This document shows positions 15,895 through 24,155 of a stretch of DNA of 64,000 nucleotides, piece after piece. The notes under the pieces are model-generated. The model was not told where the DNA came from. It was given only the letters and a program-made list of their open reading frames with translations, and did not search any database. Within the stretch, counting starts at the first letter, position 1. The number at the start of each line of letters is the position of its first letter. The translations under genes and the position numbers were made by a program. The stretch comes from an uncultured Prevotella sp. (GTDB lineage: Bacteria > Bacteroidota > Bacteroidia > Bacteroidales > Bacteroidaceae), in contig UQFS01000008.1 in assembly GCA_900540375.1 (NCBI GenBank), positions 42,523-106,522 of the forward strand, given 5' to 3'.

Positions 15895-15899
15895 GCGTA

Positions 15900-18377
15900 T
15901 CAGAAGCCGTAGGTGACGGTAAGGTTGATGTTGCGAGGCGCACCGGGGAAGGAGCGGAGCTTGTCGTAACCGCCCACCCAGTAGGTGCGGTTGAACACGT
16001 TGTTGAGGTTGGCCTGCACCTGAAGATGACGGAGGCGGTAGTAGAGGGCGACGTTGAAGAGACCGTAGCCGGGGTAGGTCACGGTGTTGGCACGACGACC
16101 CACCTGCCCGTAGCGGCTCGATACGGCGTTGAAGCCCAGTCCAAGTCCGAGGTTGCGCAGACTGCCGTGCCTGATGATATATTTCGACCAGATGTTCATG
16201 CTGTGTCGCGGCGTGTTGGGGCGTTGCATGCCGAAGTCCTTCTCCGTGCCGGTGGCCGTCTTGGTAATCTTCGCGTTGGCGTAGGCGTAGCTGGCCTGCA
16301 CATGCCAGTTGGGCAGGATATCACCGGCGACATCCATTTCCACGCCGCGCGCCACCTCTTCGCCAACCTGTATCATGAGGTCTGGATTGCCCTCGTCACC
16401 TGCATTATAGAGCACATTGGTCTTGGCCAAGCGGTAGACGGCCAACGTGGCACTCAGCCGTCCGTCAAGCCACTCGGTCTTGGCACCAGCCTCGTAGAGC
16501 GTACTTGTCTCCGGGTCGAAGGGACCGCCGGTGTTGGGGTCGCTCTGTGTGGCAGCATCCTGCGGCTCAAAGCCTTTCATCCACGTAACATAGAGGTTGA
16601 TATGACTGTTGACCGTGCCGACCAAGCCCACACGCGGCAGGAAGGCGTGCTGGTGTGTGGTACTCTCGCCGGACATGCCCTTGTCGAGTACGTCGGTGAA
16701 CCATTCCTGGCGCAGACCCAACAGCAACTTGAGGAAGCCCGCATCCATTTGTTCCTGCACATAGACGCCATGGGAGTATTGCTCATAAGGCGAGATGTTG
16801 GACGACACGAAAACATGCTTGCTGATGTCGAGGATAGCGTTGCCCGAGTTTGTTGTCAGGTCGAAGGCCGGCACGTTGGTCACGGGGTTGCCGTCGTCGT
16901 CGAGCACGAACTCGTCCTTGGTCTTCACGGTGTACTTCGTCGAGGTGGTACCATCCTTCTTCAGATAGCCTGAGGCAAGCATCTGCGAGGAGCCCGGCTT
17001 GAGGTTGGTCTGGAAGTAGTCATAGCCCACGAGCAGCTTATGGCCGATGCCCCAGGTGCGTGTCGTCCACGTCAGGTAGTTATTGAAACTGTTGTTGCGG
17101 AAATGACGCTTGCGGATAAGACATTGCATGAGCACCTTCGTCGGGTCGGTGGTGCCGTCGGCGAGAGTGACATAGGCGTTGGCCTGATTGTGCTCCTGCA
17201 AGTCTTCGTCGTAGGAGGAGCTGAGGTAGATGCTGTTGAACGTCAGGTGCTGGTTGAACTTATGTGTAAGCGACAGCGTGACGTTCATCAGGTTCTCATG
17301 CAGATAGTCGTTGGAGGCCGAGAGAGAGCTGGAGATGGGACGCGAATAGAGACTACCGTCGCCGAAGATGGCTTGTCCGCGGTCTACCTTGCCGTCGTTA
17401 TACTGCCACGAAAGATCAACATTGAACTGCGTCTTGTCGGTGGGGAGGAACGAGAACGAGGGGGCTACGATATACGACTTCGTCTGCTGCAAGTCACGGT
17501 AGGTATCGCTGTTCTCATAGCCGAGATTCAACCTATATAATAAGGTACGCTTGCGGTTGAGCGGTCCTGTAAAATCGGTGTAGGCGTCAATGGTGTTGAA
17601 GCTGCCCGCTGTCACCGACACGGTGTGACGCTCCTCAGAGAGCGGTTTCTTGGTCACGCGATTGATAACACCACCAGGAGCGGCATTACCGAAGAGCACC
17701 GAGGCCGGGCCCTTGATAATCTCCACGCGCTCGATGTTGGCCAGCGAGCTCTGCTTCCACAGACTCGTCTGGGCGCGCATCCCATTGATGAGATTGCCCG
17801 AGTTGCGGTTGCCGGTCGTGCGGAAGCCACGGATGGAGAAGTCGTTGTAGAAAGTGTACTGACTCACGCCACTGATGTTCTTCACTACATCGTTGACAGT
17901 ATGGGCGCCTTGGTCGAGGACGAGCTCCTTGGTGACGTAGCCGATGGATTGCGGTACCTCCTTGAGCGGTGTAGCCGTCTTGGTACCAATGAACGAGAGC
18001 GTGTTCTTATACGACTTCTCATATCGTCCCACAACCTCCACCTCCTGCAAGGCCGTCATGCCGTCTTTCATGCGGATGATAAGCGCCGCATCACTGCCAT
18101 TGGCTATGGGGACTATGCGACGGGCAGGCTTAAAGCCCATACTGCTGAACGTGAGGGTGTCACCCGCGACAACATCGTCGGGCAGGGTGAAGTAACCCAT
18201 CTCGTCGGCTATGATCTTTTCATCGGTGCGGCTAACAGAAACCATAACGCCAGGGATAGCCTCTCCCTTGGTATCCAATACTCTTCCTTTCCTGACGGCA
18301 AGGCTGTCTGTCTGAGCGCATGCTGCGGTGATCATACCAAAGCACACTGCCGTCATAGCTATAATCTTTGAATACAT
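15900..18377 (-). CDS. TonB-dependent siderophore-type receptor
   Basis: An 825-residue outer-membrane receptor. After a signal peptide (ending near TAACAQ) comes a carboxypeptidase-regulatory-like beta-sandwich (about 28-105; KGRVLDTKGEAIPGVMVSV) typical of Bacteroidetes. Then the plug (about 130-265; TPLKEVPQSIGYVTKELV, FSIRGFR, V-E-I-I-K-G-P-A-S-V-L-F-G) and a 22-strand barrel ending in aromatic phenylalanine follow. Plug motifs are those of ferric hydroxamate/siderophore receptors (FhuA/FpvA-like) rather than SusC. Likely ligand: ferric siderophore. No transport or biosynthesis genes are adjacent. Iron regulation is expected for the family, but I found no convincing Fur box. Confidence 0.88.
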   Translation of the reverse strand: MYSKIIAMTAVCFGMITAACAQTDSLAVRKGRVLDTKGEAIPGVMVSVSRTDEKIIADEMGYFTLPDDVVAGDTLTFSSMGFKPARRIVPIANGSDAALIIRMKDGMTALQEVEVVGRYEKSYKNTLSFIGTKTATPLKEVPQSIGYVTKELVLDQGAHTVNDVVKNISGVSQYTFYNDFSIRGFRTTGNRNSGNLINGMRAQTSLWKQSSLANIERVEIIKGPASVLFGNAAPGGVINRVTKKPLSEERHTVSVTAGSFNTIDAYTDFTGPLNRKRTLLYRLNLGYENSDTYRDLQQTKSYIVAPSFSFLPTDKTQFNVDLSWQYNDGKVDRGQAIFGDGSLYSRPISSSLSASNDYLHENLMNVTLSLTHKFNQHLTFNSIYLSSSYDEDLQEHNQANAYVTLADGTTDPTKVLMQCLIRKRHFRNNSFNNYLTWTTRTWGIGHKLLVGYDYFQTNLKPGSSQMLASGYLKKDGTTSTKYTVKTKDEFVLDDDGNPVTNVPAFDLTTNSGNAILDISKHVFVSSNISPYEQYSHGVYVQEQMDAGFLKLLLGLRQEWFTDVLDKGMSGESTTHQHAFLPRVGLVGTVNSHINLYVTWMKGFEPQDAATQSDPNTGGPFDPETSTLYEAGAKTEWLDGRLSATLAVYRLAKTNVLYNAGDEGNPDLMIQVGEEVARGVEMDVAGDILPNWHVQASYAYANAKITKTATGTEKDFGMQRPNTPRHSMNIWSKYIIRHGSLRNLGLGLGFNAVSSRYGQVGRRANTVTYPGYGLFNVALYYRLRHLQVQANLNNVFNRTYWVGGYDKLRSFPGAPRNINLTVTYGF

Positions 18378-18407
18378 ATCTTTTTATGTAAAATACTAAA
18401 ACATGTA

Positions 18408-18415
18408 CAAAATTA
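18408..18415 (-). promoter_or_regulatory. -7 promoter element TAATTTTG
   Basis: Minus-strand TAATTTTG fits TAnnTTTG. The predicted start near 18401 leaves about 24 nt before the receptor ATG at 18377. Confidence 0.4.
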
Positions 18416-18684
18416 CACAAAAAGAGATTCATCACCGAATCGTTCTCCAAAGAACTGACTGAGCAGGACACAAAATACCTAATAGTGGGGATGCGTTTAC
18501 AAAGGGGGAAGGCGAATATTGCAGCCACGCTATTGATTTTCTCATGGGCAAGGCAAAACTGCCATAAGAGGAACAAAACCATCTTCAATCTTTTGTTTTC
18601 GCACACACAATACACAACTAAGCAAAATGATACTTTTTAAGCAAAATTTTATCTGTTTTCCTTTGCTGTTTACAAAATAAATCC
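18416..18684. other. intergenic region between divergent genes, no gene seen
   Basis: This spacer separates the divergent receptor and glutamate dehydrogenase genes. Open frames here are short and lack protein-like composition. Apart from the two flanking -7 elements I see no hairpin, repeat or RNA gene. Confidence 0.5.
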
Positions 18685-18693
18685 TATATTTGC
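18685..18693 (+). promoter_or_regulatory. -7 promoter element TATATTTGC of gdhA
   Basis: Plus-strand TATATTTGC matches the consensus. The predicted start near 18700 gives an 74-nt leader to the ATG at 18774, and excludes the in-frame start at 18690. Confidence 0.6.
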
Positions 18694-18773
18694 ACCGTCA
18701 GAATGACACAATGAAACAACACTGGGAGTATCCAACCCGATTAACCTTTAAGACTAAAAACAAATTTACTACT

Positions 18774-20111
18774 ATGGAAGTTGAACAAGTATTGAAAGGA
18801 CTCATGTGGAAGCACTCCGCTGAACCGGAGTTTCTGCAGGCTGTGAAAGAAGTGCTGATCTCTATTCACGATGTCTACAATCAGCATCCTGAGTTTGAGA
18901 AGGCCAAGATCATCGAGCGGCTCGTCGAGCCGGAGCGCGTGATTATGTTCCGCGTGCCGTGGACCGACGACCAGGGCGAGGTGCACGTCAATACGGGCTA
19001 CCGTGTGCAGTTCAACAGCGCCATAGGTCCTTATAAGGGCGGACTGCGTTTCCACCCGTCCGTGACACTGAGTATCATGAAGTTCCTCGGCTTTGAGCAG
19101 ACATTCAAGAACGCGCTCACCACGCTGCCTATGGGCGGTGCCAAGGGCGGTGCCGACTTCTCGATCCGCGGCCGCTCCGACGCTGAGGTGATGCGCTTCT
19201 GCCAAAGTTTCATGCAGGAGCTCTACCGCTATATCGGTCCCGACGAGGACGTTCCGGCCGGCGACATCGGCGTGGGCGGACGCGAGATCGGTTATCTCTT
19301 CGGCGAATACAAGAAACTCACCCATCAGTTCCAAGGCGTGCTCACCGGCAAGGGCATGGAATGGGGCGGCAGCATCCTGCGCCCGGAGGCCACTGGATTC
19401 GGTGCGCTCTACTTCGTCAACCAGATGCTACAGACCCACGACATCGACATCAAGGGCAAGACGGTCGCCGTCTCGGGCTTCGGCAACGTGGCCTGGGGTG
19501 CCGTGAAGAAAGCCACACAGCTCGGCGCCAAGGTGATCACCATCAGCGGACCCGACGGATATATCTATGATCCCGAAGGCATCTGCGGCGAGAAGAACGA
19601 CTACATGCTGGAGCTGCGCGCCAGCGGCGAGGACATCTGCGAGCCTTACGCTGAGCAGTTCAAGAGCGCACAGTTCTTCGCCGGCAAGAAGCCATGGGAA
19701 CAGAAAGCCGACATCTATCTCACCTGCGCCACTCAAAACGAGCTCGACGGCAACGACGCCGACCGCATCCTGACCAACCATCCGGTTTGTGTCGCGGAGG
19801 TGAGCAACATGGGTTGCACGGCCGAGGCCGTAGATAAGTTCGTCCAGACCCATCAGCTCTTCGCTCCGGGCAAGGCTGTCAACGCCGGCGGCGTGGCTAC
19901 CTCCGGACTGGAGATGACCCAAAACTCCATGCGTCTGCACTGGAGTGCCCAGGAGGTCGACGACAAGCTCCACTATATCATGCACTCTATCCACGAGCAG
20001 TGCGTCAAGTACGGCACCATGCCCGACGGATACATTGACTATGTGCGCGGTGCCAACGTGGCCGGCTTCATGAAGGTTGCCAACGCCATGATGGCTCAGG
20101 GCATCGTATAG
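18774..20111 (+). CDS. gdhA: glutamate dehydrogenase (NAD(P)-dependent, ELFV family)
   Basis: A 445-residue protein of the usual hexameric GDH length. The substrate-binding lysine region is intact (GPYKGGLRFHPSV, then LTTLPMGGAKGGADF), as are P-A-G-D-I-G-V-G-G-R-E and the nucleotide-binding G-F-G-N-V-A-W-G loop. The enzyme interconverts glutamate with 2-oxoglutarate plus ammonia and is a main ammonium assimilation route in gut Bacteroidales. The start at 18774 (MEVEQVLKGL) aligns with the family N-terminus. Longer in-frame starts at 18690 and 18711 would add a non-conserved extension. It is monocistronic with its own promoter and terminator. Confidence 0.95.
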   Translation: MEVEQVLKGLMWKHSAEPEFLQAVKEVLISIHDVYNQHPEFEKAKIIERLVEPERVIMFRVPWTDDQGEVHVNTGYRVQFNSAIGPYKGGLRFHPSVTLSIMKFLGFEQTFKNALTTLPMGGAKGGADFSIRGRSDAEVMRFCQSFMQELYRYIGPDEDVPAGDIGVGGREIGYLFGEYKKLTHQFQGVLTGKGMEWGGSILRPEATGFGALYFVNQMLQTHDIDIKGKTVAVSGFGNVAWGAVKKATQLGAKVITISGPDGYIYDPEGICGEKNDYMLELRASGEDICEPYAEQFKSAQFFAGKKPWEQKADIYLTCATQNELDGNDADRILTNHPVCVAEVSNMGCTAEAVDKFVQTHQLFAPGKAVNAGGVATSGLEMTQNSMRLHWSAQEVDDKLHYIMHSIHEQCVKYGTMPDGYIDYVRGANVAGFMKVANAMMAQGIV

Positions 20112-20136
20112 CGAACTTAAGAACATCAGCAAACGA

Positions 20137-20174
20137 AGTCTGTCATGCAACGACATGCATGGCAGACTTTTTTT
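20137..20174 (+). terminator. intrinsic terminator of gdhA
   Basis: A 13-bp stem pairs AGTCTGTCATGCA (20137-20149) with TGCATGGCAGACT (20156-20168), with one T-G pair and a 6-nt loop. A run of T residues follows to 20174. Confidence 0.85.
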
Positions 20175-20659
20175 ATATCCTCAAACCTATCAATGACAAA
20201 AGTCTTGCTTTCTGCGAGACCGGAACGAGAGCAGGACGAGGCCTCCGCCTTTACCCTCTCTCTTGTTCTGTTATGTTTTTTGCTAACGCAGCGCCAGTTT
20301 CAACCAGAAACGTGATTAAGCCGCAAACGTATCAACCAAAAATAAAAGTAATGTTTAACCGGGTCAACCAACTTTAAAAATAAGGCTCGTCGTAGTCAAC
20401 CTAAAACGTTAAACTACAATGGAATGATAATTACCAAAGTGTGGTAGCCGTATTACCAAAGCTTGGTAACCACATTACCAAATTGTGGTAACCATATTAC
20501 CAGCCTTTGGTAATCATATTGCAAATGCCATGAGGAAAATACAGCAGAACAGACAATAGCGGCGTTTAACGCTGCTACTTCCTATCCAAAGACTGCCACT
20601 TTATCTGCCACTAGTAATCTTTCTCCTCAAAAAATCGCTTGATTCTCAGATATTTTTCG
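20175..20659. other. long intergenic region between gdhA terminator and rlpA promoter
   Basis: About 485 bases without a credible gene. The notable content is the four-unit palindromic array at 20430-20517, described separately. The flanks are AT-rich and contain only short frames. No tRNA-like or terminator-like structure was seen on either side of the array. Confidence 0.5.
20430..20517. repeat. four tandem 22-bp units, each an imperfect palindrome
   Basis: Units begin exactly 22 bp apart at 20430, 20452, 20474 and 20496. The consensus is ATTACCAAAnnnTGGTAACC plus A/C-T/C. Each unit contains inverted arms TTACCA and TGGTAA around a short centre, as in unit 2, TTACCAAAGCTTGGTAA. The 22-bp phasing is about two helical turns, as expected for cooperative protein binding on one DNA face. 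It lies 140-240 bp upstream of the rlpA promoter. There are no spacers, so it is not a CRISPR array. Confidence 0.85.
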
Positions 20660-20668
20660 TATCTTTGC
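20660..20668 (+). promoter_or_regulatory. -7 promoter element TATCTTTGC of rlpA
   Basis: TATCTTTGC matches the consensus but ends only 4 nt before the ATG at 20673. If the usual spacing holds, transcription starts at or next to the start codon, making a leaderless or near-leaderless mRNA. Confidence 0.5.
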
Positions 20669-20672
20669 CACT

Positions 20673-21440
20673 ATGAAGCATCAGCATACGCATCGACTCG
20701 CTTGTTTGGTCTTGCTGTTGCTCACGCTCACAGCATCGGCGCAACACCGTTCGCAGAAAGGCAAGGCCACGTACTACTCCCGTAAGGCTACGGGAGCAAG
20801 GACAGCTGACGGTGGACGTCTGCATCACGACAGTCTGACTTGCGCCCACCGCACCCTACCCTTCGGCACCCTGCTCAAGGTCACCAATCTCAGAAATCAG
20901 AAAAGCATCATCGTCAAGGTCACAGACCGTGGCCCCTATCGTCGCGGCTGCATCATCGACCTGAGCTATGGCGCGGCAGCACAATTAGGTATGCTCGCAC
21001 AAGGACTGGCCATGGTGAAAGTGCAGCGCGTGTCGGGCAACAACCCACCCTACCGCCTGGAAGATGCCGAGACGGGTATGCCGGACTTTGATTTTGACTT
21101 CTCAAAGGCGCGCTACAGTTTCATCAAAGAATGGAACATCAAAGCTGACGAAGAGCATGAACTGGAAAGCAAGCACATAGCGGCAAGAAAGCAACAGGCA
21201 GTCAAGCGATTGGCGGAAATAAAAGAGGCCAAAGCTGACAAAGAAGAGAAAATGGAAGAGGAGAAACAGACTGCAAGCCAACAGACTAAAGAAAGACAGC
21301 AGATAATGGGTGCACACCATCCCGTGACGCCCAACAATCAAAAAAAGGCTTCTTCGCGCCCGCAAACAGACACGAAGAAGGAAGATCCGTCAATATGGCG
21401 CAGCGTGTTTCAGAAAGTCAAGAACTGGTTCGGCGATTGA
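20673..21440 (+). CDS. rlpA: RlpA family septal ring lytic transglycosylase-like protein
   Basis: A 255-residue exported protein. A signal peptide ends near LTASAQ. The double-psi beta-barrel of RlpA spans about residues 28-120: GKATYYSRKATG, AHRTLPFGTLLKVTN, and VKVTDRGPYRRGCIIDLSY carrying the catalytic-site histidine/aspartate contexts. Instead of a SPOR domain the C-terminal half is a charged, glutamate/lysine/glutamine-rich segment (about 155-240) likely to be coiled or disordered. RlpA proteins cleave or bind denuded peptidoglycan strands. The start is fixed by the signal peptide; no later methionine is suitable. Confidence 0.8.
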   Translation: MKHQHTHRLACLVLLLLTLTASAQHRSQKGKATYYSRKATGARTADGGRLHHDSLTCAHRTLPFGTLLKVTNLRNQKSIIVKVTDRGPYRRGCIIDLSYGAAAQLGMLAQGLAMVKVQRVSGNNPPYRLEDAETGMPDFDFDFSKARYSFIKEWNIKADEEHELESKHIAARKQQAVKRLAEIKEAKADKEEKMEEEKQTASQQTKERQQIMGAHHPVTPNNQKKASSRPQTDTKKEDPSIWRSVFQKVKNWFGD

Positions 21441-21449
21441 GCATAAGAC

Positions 21450-21483
21450 AAAAAAATCCCTGATACCATGTAAGCATCAGGGA
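21450..21483 (-). terminator. intrinsic terminator of the glycine-zipper lipoprotein gene
   Basis: Stem arms CCCTGAT (21458-21464) and ATCAGGG (21476-21482), closed by T-A, form an 8-bp hairpin. On the minus strand it is followed by a run of seven T (plus-strand A tract 21450-21456). On the plus strand the U tract is weak, so it mainly serves the minus-strand gene ending at 21531. Confidence 0.65.
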
Positions 21484-21530
21484 ATAATATTGTTTTGAAT
21501 ATGATTTAATCAACTTGTGCAGATACCTAT

Positions 21531-22430
21531 TTAACGAGCCTGTGCATATTCCTTTGACGTAGGAATATTAAATTCACTCACTTTAGAGATGTTGTGATTA
21601 CCTTGAACAACGCTGACACAGAAGCAGACAGCGCCATTGCGAAGGCCATTGTCGGAAGTGATGATAGCTGTATAGCGGATACCTTTACCCGGATCGATAC
21701 GCTCAACATGCATGTTGGGCGAGATATAAATATGTTTGTTGCCCGTCGTCTCAAGAACCGTAGGAACCACATCCGTGACCGACTGATTACCCACATTATA
21801 GACCTCAAAGATGATTTTACAAAGCTCACTACGCTGAATCGTCCCATCCTCATTGTCGTCGATGAAACGTGCATTATGTATCTCCAACGTAGGTGTATAA
21901 GTGAGCCCTTTTGTGATCCGCTCTACACTCGAATGCTGTGGCATACGAGTCTGAGGCTGCTGTGCACTGTAATTACCAGTATAATCACTCGACTGAAAGT
22001 CATAGATTCGGTCGTCGTGATCATTGCTACCGTCAAAGCCACTGCCATAAGCCGAAGAGTCCGCAACAGATTCTTGATCACTTTGCGCTTCACCATTCTG
22101 ATCGTCATAACTCGGGACAACTGTCTGTCCATAACGGTCTTTATAAGGATCGCCATCACGGTCAACTGATCTTCTACGTGGCATATCACTAACGCGTGAA
22201 GTCTGACGCTGATCGGCAGACTGTCCAACCGCAGCGCCAACTGCGGCACCACTGGCCATACCTACGATCGTACCAATATCAGAACCACGAGGTCCGCCAG
22301 AGATGCCACCAATGGCAGAACCAAGGATAGAACCGATCTGTGCACCAGAAAATGCTCCGGCACCGGCATATGAATCGCAGCCATAAAGCAACGTAGACAT
22401 ACATATCAATAGTAGAAACGTCTTCTTCAT
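21531..22430 (-). CDS. glycine-zipper lipoprotein of unknown function
   Basis: A 299-residue predicted lipoprotein: signal MKKTFLLLICMSTLLYGC with lipobox L-L-Y-G-C. Residues about 25-80 are a glycine-zipper region (A-G-A-G-A-F-S-G-A-Q-I-G-S-I-L-G, then G-M-A-S-G-A-A-V-G-A-A-V-G), as in membrane-inserting outer-membrane lipoproteins. A low-complexity charged linker (80-180) leads to a C-terminal beta-sandwich-like domain beginning L-E-I-H-N-A-R-F-I-D-D-N-E-D-G-T. The start at 22430 is chosen over 22460 because the -7 element (22458-22465) overlaps the upstream codon. It is convergent with rlpA. Confidence 0.7.
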   Translation of the reverse strand: MKKTFLLLICMSTLLYGCDSYAGAGAFSGAQIGSILGSAIGGISGGPRGSDIGTIVGMASGAAVGAAVGQSADQRQTSRVSDMPRRRSVDRDGDPYKDRYGQTVVPSYDDQNGEAQSDQESVADSSAYGSGFDGSNDHDDRIYDFQSSDYTGNYSAQQPQTRMPQHSSVERITKGLTYTPTLEIHNARFIDDNEDGTIQRSELCKIIFEVYNVGNQSVTDVVPTVLETTGNKHIYISPNMHVERIDPGKGIRYTAIITSDNGLRNGAVCFCVSVVQGNHNISKVSEFNIPTSKEYAQAR

Positions 22431-22457
22431 AATCATGTACATTCTTAATTGATGCAA

Positions 22458-22465
22458 CAAAATTA
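22458..22465 (-). promoter_or_regulatory. -7 promoter element TAATTTTG
   Basis: Minus-strand TAATTTTG fits TAnnTTTG, with a predicted start near 22451, about 20 nt before the lipoprotein ATG at 22430. Confidence 0.45.
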
Positions 22466-22523
22466 GGAAAAAATGTCGAAATCACCAAATCATTTTCCCC
22501 TATTCATGTTAGGGGAATCCCTA

Positions 22524-22560
22524 TAAAAAAGCACTTGCCCAAATGAATGAGCAAGTGCTT
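22524..22560 (-). terminator. terminator at the end of the ribosomal protein cluster
   Basis: Arms AAGCACTTGC (22529-22538) and GCAAGTGCTT (22551-22560) form a perfect 10-bp stem with a 12-nt loop. On the minus strand it is followed by TTTTTAT, 35 nt downstream of rplQ. Confidence 0.8.
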
Positions 22561-22594
22561 TAGTATTATCTTCAAAGAATGATTCTCAAAGAGA

Positions 22595-23122
22595 TTATTC
22601 AGCCTTTGGAGCCTCTGCCTCAGGAGCTTTCTCCTCTGCAGTCTCTGCCTTCTCCTCTGCGGGAGCAACAGTCTCCTCTGCAGGAGCAGCTTCGACAGTC
22701 TTCTTGGTAGAGCGACGGCTACGACGAGTCTTCTTCTCTGCCTTAGGAGCCTTAGCCATGTTCTCATCGAAGTCAACGAGCTCGATGAAAGCAATCTCAG
22801 CAGCATCGCCCTGACGAAGACCGAGCTTAATCACACGGGTGTAGCCACCGGGACGGTCAGCAACCTTAGCAGCAACTGTGCCGAAGAGCTCCTTCACTGC
22901 ATACTTGTCCTGCAGATAACGGAAGACAACACGACGGCTGGTTGTGGTGTCGTTCTTAGAACGTGTGATCAAAGGCTCTACATACTTCTTCAAAGCCTTG
23001 GCCTTTGCGAGAGTCGTAGTGATTCTTTTGTGCATGATCAAGCTAGATGCCATATTTGCCAGCATGCTAGCACGATGAGATGCAGTACGACCCAGATGGT
23101 TGAATTTTTTATTGTGTCTCAT
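22595..23122 (-). CDS. rplQ: 50S ribosomal protein L17
   Basis: A 175-residue protein. The L17 core MRHNKKFNHLGRTASHRASM and MLANMASSLIMHKRITTTLA lies at the N-terminus. After about residue 118 comes an acidic/alanine/lysine-rich tail (repeats of P-A-E-E and A-E-K), so it is longer than the 120-130 residues of most bacteria, as is common in Bacteroidetes. The start at 23122 matches the family; an upstream in-frame start at 23191 would overlap rpoA. It is last in the alpha operon, 28 nt after rpoA. Confidence 0.95.
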   Translation of the reverse strand: MRHNKKFNHLGRTASHRASMLANMASSLIMHKRITTTLAKAKALKKYVEPLITRSKNDTTTSRRVVFRYLQDKYAVKELFGTVAAKVADRPGGYTRVIKLGLRQGDAAEIAFIELVDFDENMAKAPKAEKKTRRSRRSTKKTVEAAPAEETVAPAEEKAETAEEKAPEAEAPKAE

Positions 23123-23150
23123 TTGTTTTTGAATGAATGGGGGACGGGAA

Positions 23151-24143
23151 TTACTCCTTGTCCAATTTATACTTTGAAATGTCAGTTCCAAACGACAGAT
23201 TCAGACTCTCGAGCAAATCATCCAGCTCTGAGAGCGATTTCTTACCGAAGTTGCGGAACTTCAAGAGGTCGGTCTTGTTGTACTGTACCAAGTCACCGAG
23301 AGTCTCGACATCAGCAGCCTTCAGACAGTTGAGCGCACGAACACTGAGGTTCATATCGGTCAGCTTGGTCTTCAGCAGTTGACGCATGTGCAGTACCTCC
23401 TCATCAAACTCCTGATTGCCGTCCTGATCAGGGTTCTCAAGAGTGATCTTCTCATCAGAGAAGAGCATGAAGTGATAGATGAGGATTTTTGCAGCTTCTT
23501 TCAGTGCATCCTTCGGGTGGATGGAACCGTCCGTAGTGACTTCAATGAGAAGCTTGTCGTAGTCGGTCTTCTGCTCGACACGAGTGGGCTCAACACTGTA
23601 TTTCACATTGCGGATAGGGGTGTAGATGGAATCGATCGGAAGTTGATTGACATCCGTACAGAACTGACGGTTCTCGTCAGCAGGCACGTAGCCACGACCC
23701 TTGTTGATGGTCAGGTCGATCTGCATGGTTGCCTTGGAGTCTAAATGACAAATCACCAAATCAGGGTTTAACACTTCAAATCCAGTCAGATACTTACCGA
23801 TATCACCGGCTTTGAATTCGGTGGAATTCTCAACGGTGATACTAACTTTCTCGTTCTCGAATTCTTCTACTACTTGTTTGAATCGAACTTGCTTGAGATT
23901 CAAAATGATGTTGGTCACATCTTCCTTGACACCGGGCACGGAAGAAAACTCATGCTCAACACCGGCGATACGCACAGTATTGATAGCATAGCCTTCCAGC
24001 GATGAAAGAAGGATGCGTCGCAGGGCATTACCGATGGTAACACCGAAGCCAGGCTCGAGAGGGCGGAACTCAAACTTTCCGTAGTGGTCGTTAGCCTCCA
24101 GCATCACTACTTTATCAGGTTTTTGAAATGCTAATATCGCCAT
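23151..24143 (-). CDS. rpoA: RNA polymerase alpha subunit
   Basis: A 330-residue protein. The N-terminal assembly domain includes E-P-G-F-G-V-T-I-G-N-A-L-R-R-I-L-L-S-S (dimerisation helix, about 31-49). The C-terminal domain (about 255-320) has the helix-hairpin-helix run R-F/K-F-R-N-F-G-K-K-S-L-S-E-L-D, which contacts UP elements and activators. Standard length. It sits between rpsD (12 nt) and rplQ (28 nt). Confidence 0.98.
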   Translation of the reverse strand: MAILAFQKPDKVVMLEANDHYGKFEFRPLEPGFGVTIGNALRRILLSSLEGYAINTVRIAGVEHEFSSVPGVKEDVTNIILNLKQVRFKQVVEEFENEKVSITVENSTEFKAGDIGKYLTGFEVLNPDLVICHLDSKATMQIDLTINKGRGYVPADENRQFCTDVNQLPIDSIYTPIRNVKYSVEPTRVEQKTDYDKLLIEVTTDGSIHPKDALKEAAKILIYHFMLFSDEKITLENPDQDGNQEFDEEVLHMRQLLKTKLTDMNLSVRALNCLKAADVETLGDLVQYNKTDLLKFRNFGKKSLSELDDLLESLNLSFGTDISKYKLDKE

Positions 24144-24155
24144 TAATTTAATGAT

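Noticed and set aside
18378..18410. A Fur box upstream of the TonB receptor
   Set aside because: AT-rich but no stretch approaches the GATAATGATAATCATTATC-type consensus with enough matches.
18232..18615. A 127-codon minus-strand open frame overlapping the start of the TonB receptor
   Set aside because: It overlaps the receptor's 5' end in another frame, has no protein-like pattern, and the -7 element at 18408-18415 lies inside it.
20430..20517. The repeat array as a CRISPR
   Set aside because: Units are only 22 bp, directly adjacent without spacers, and no cas genes are present.
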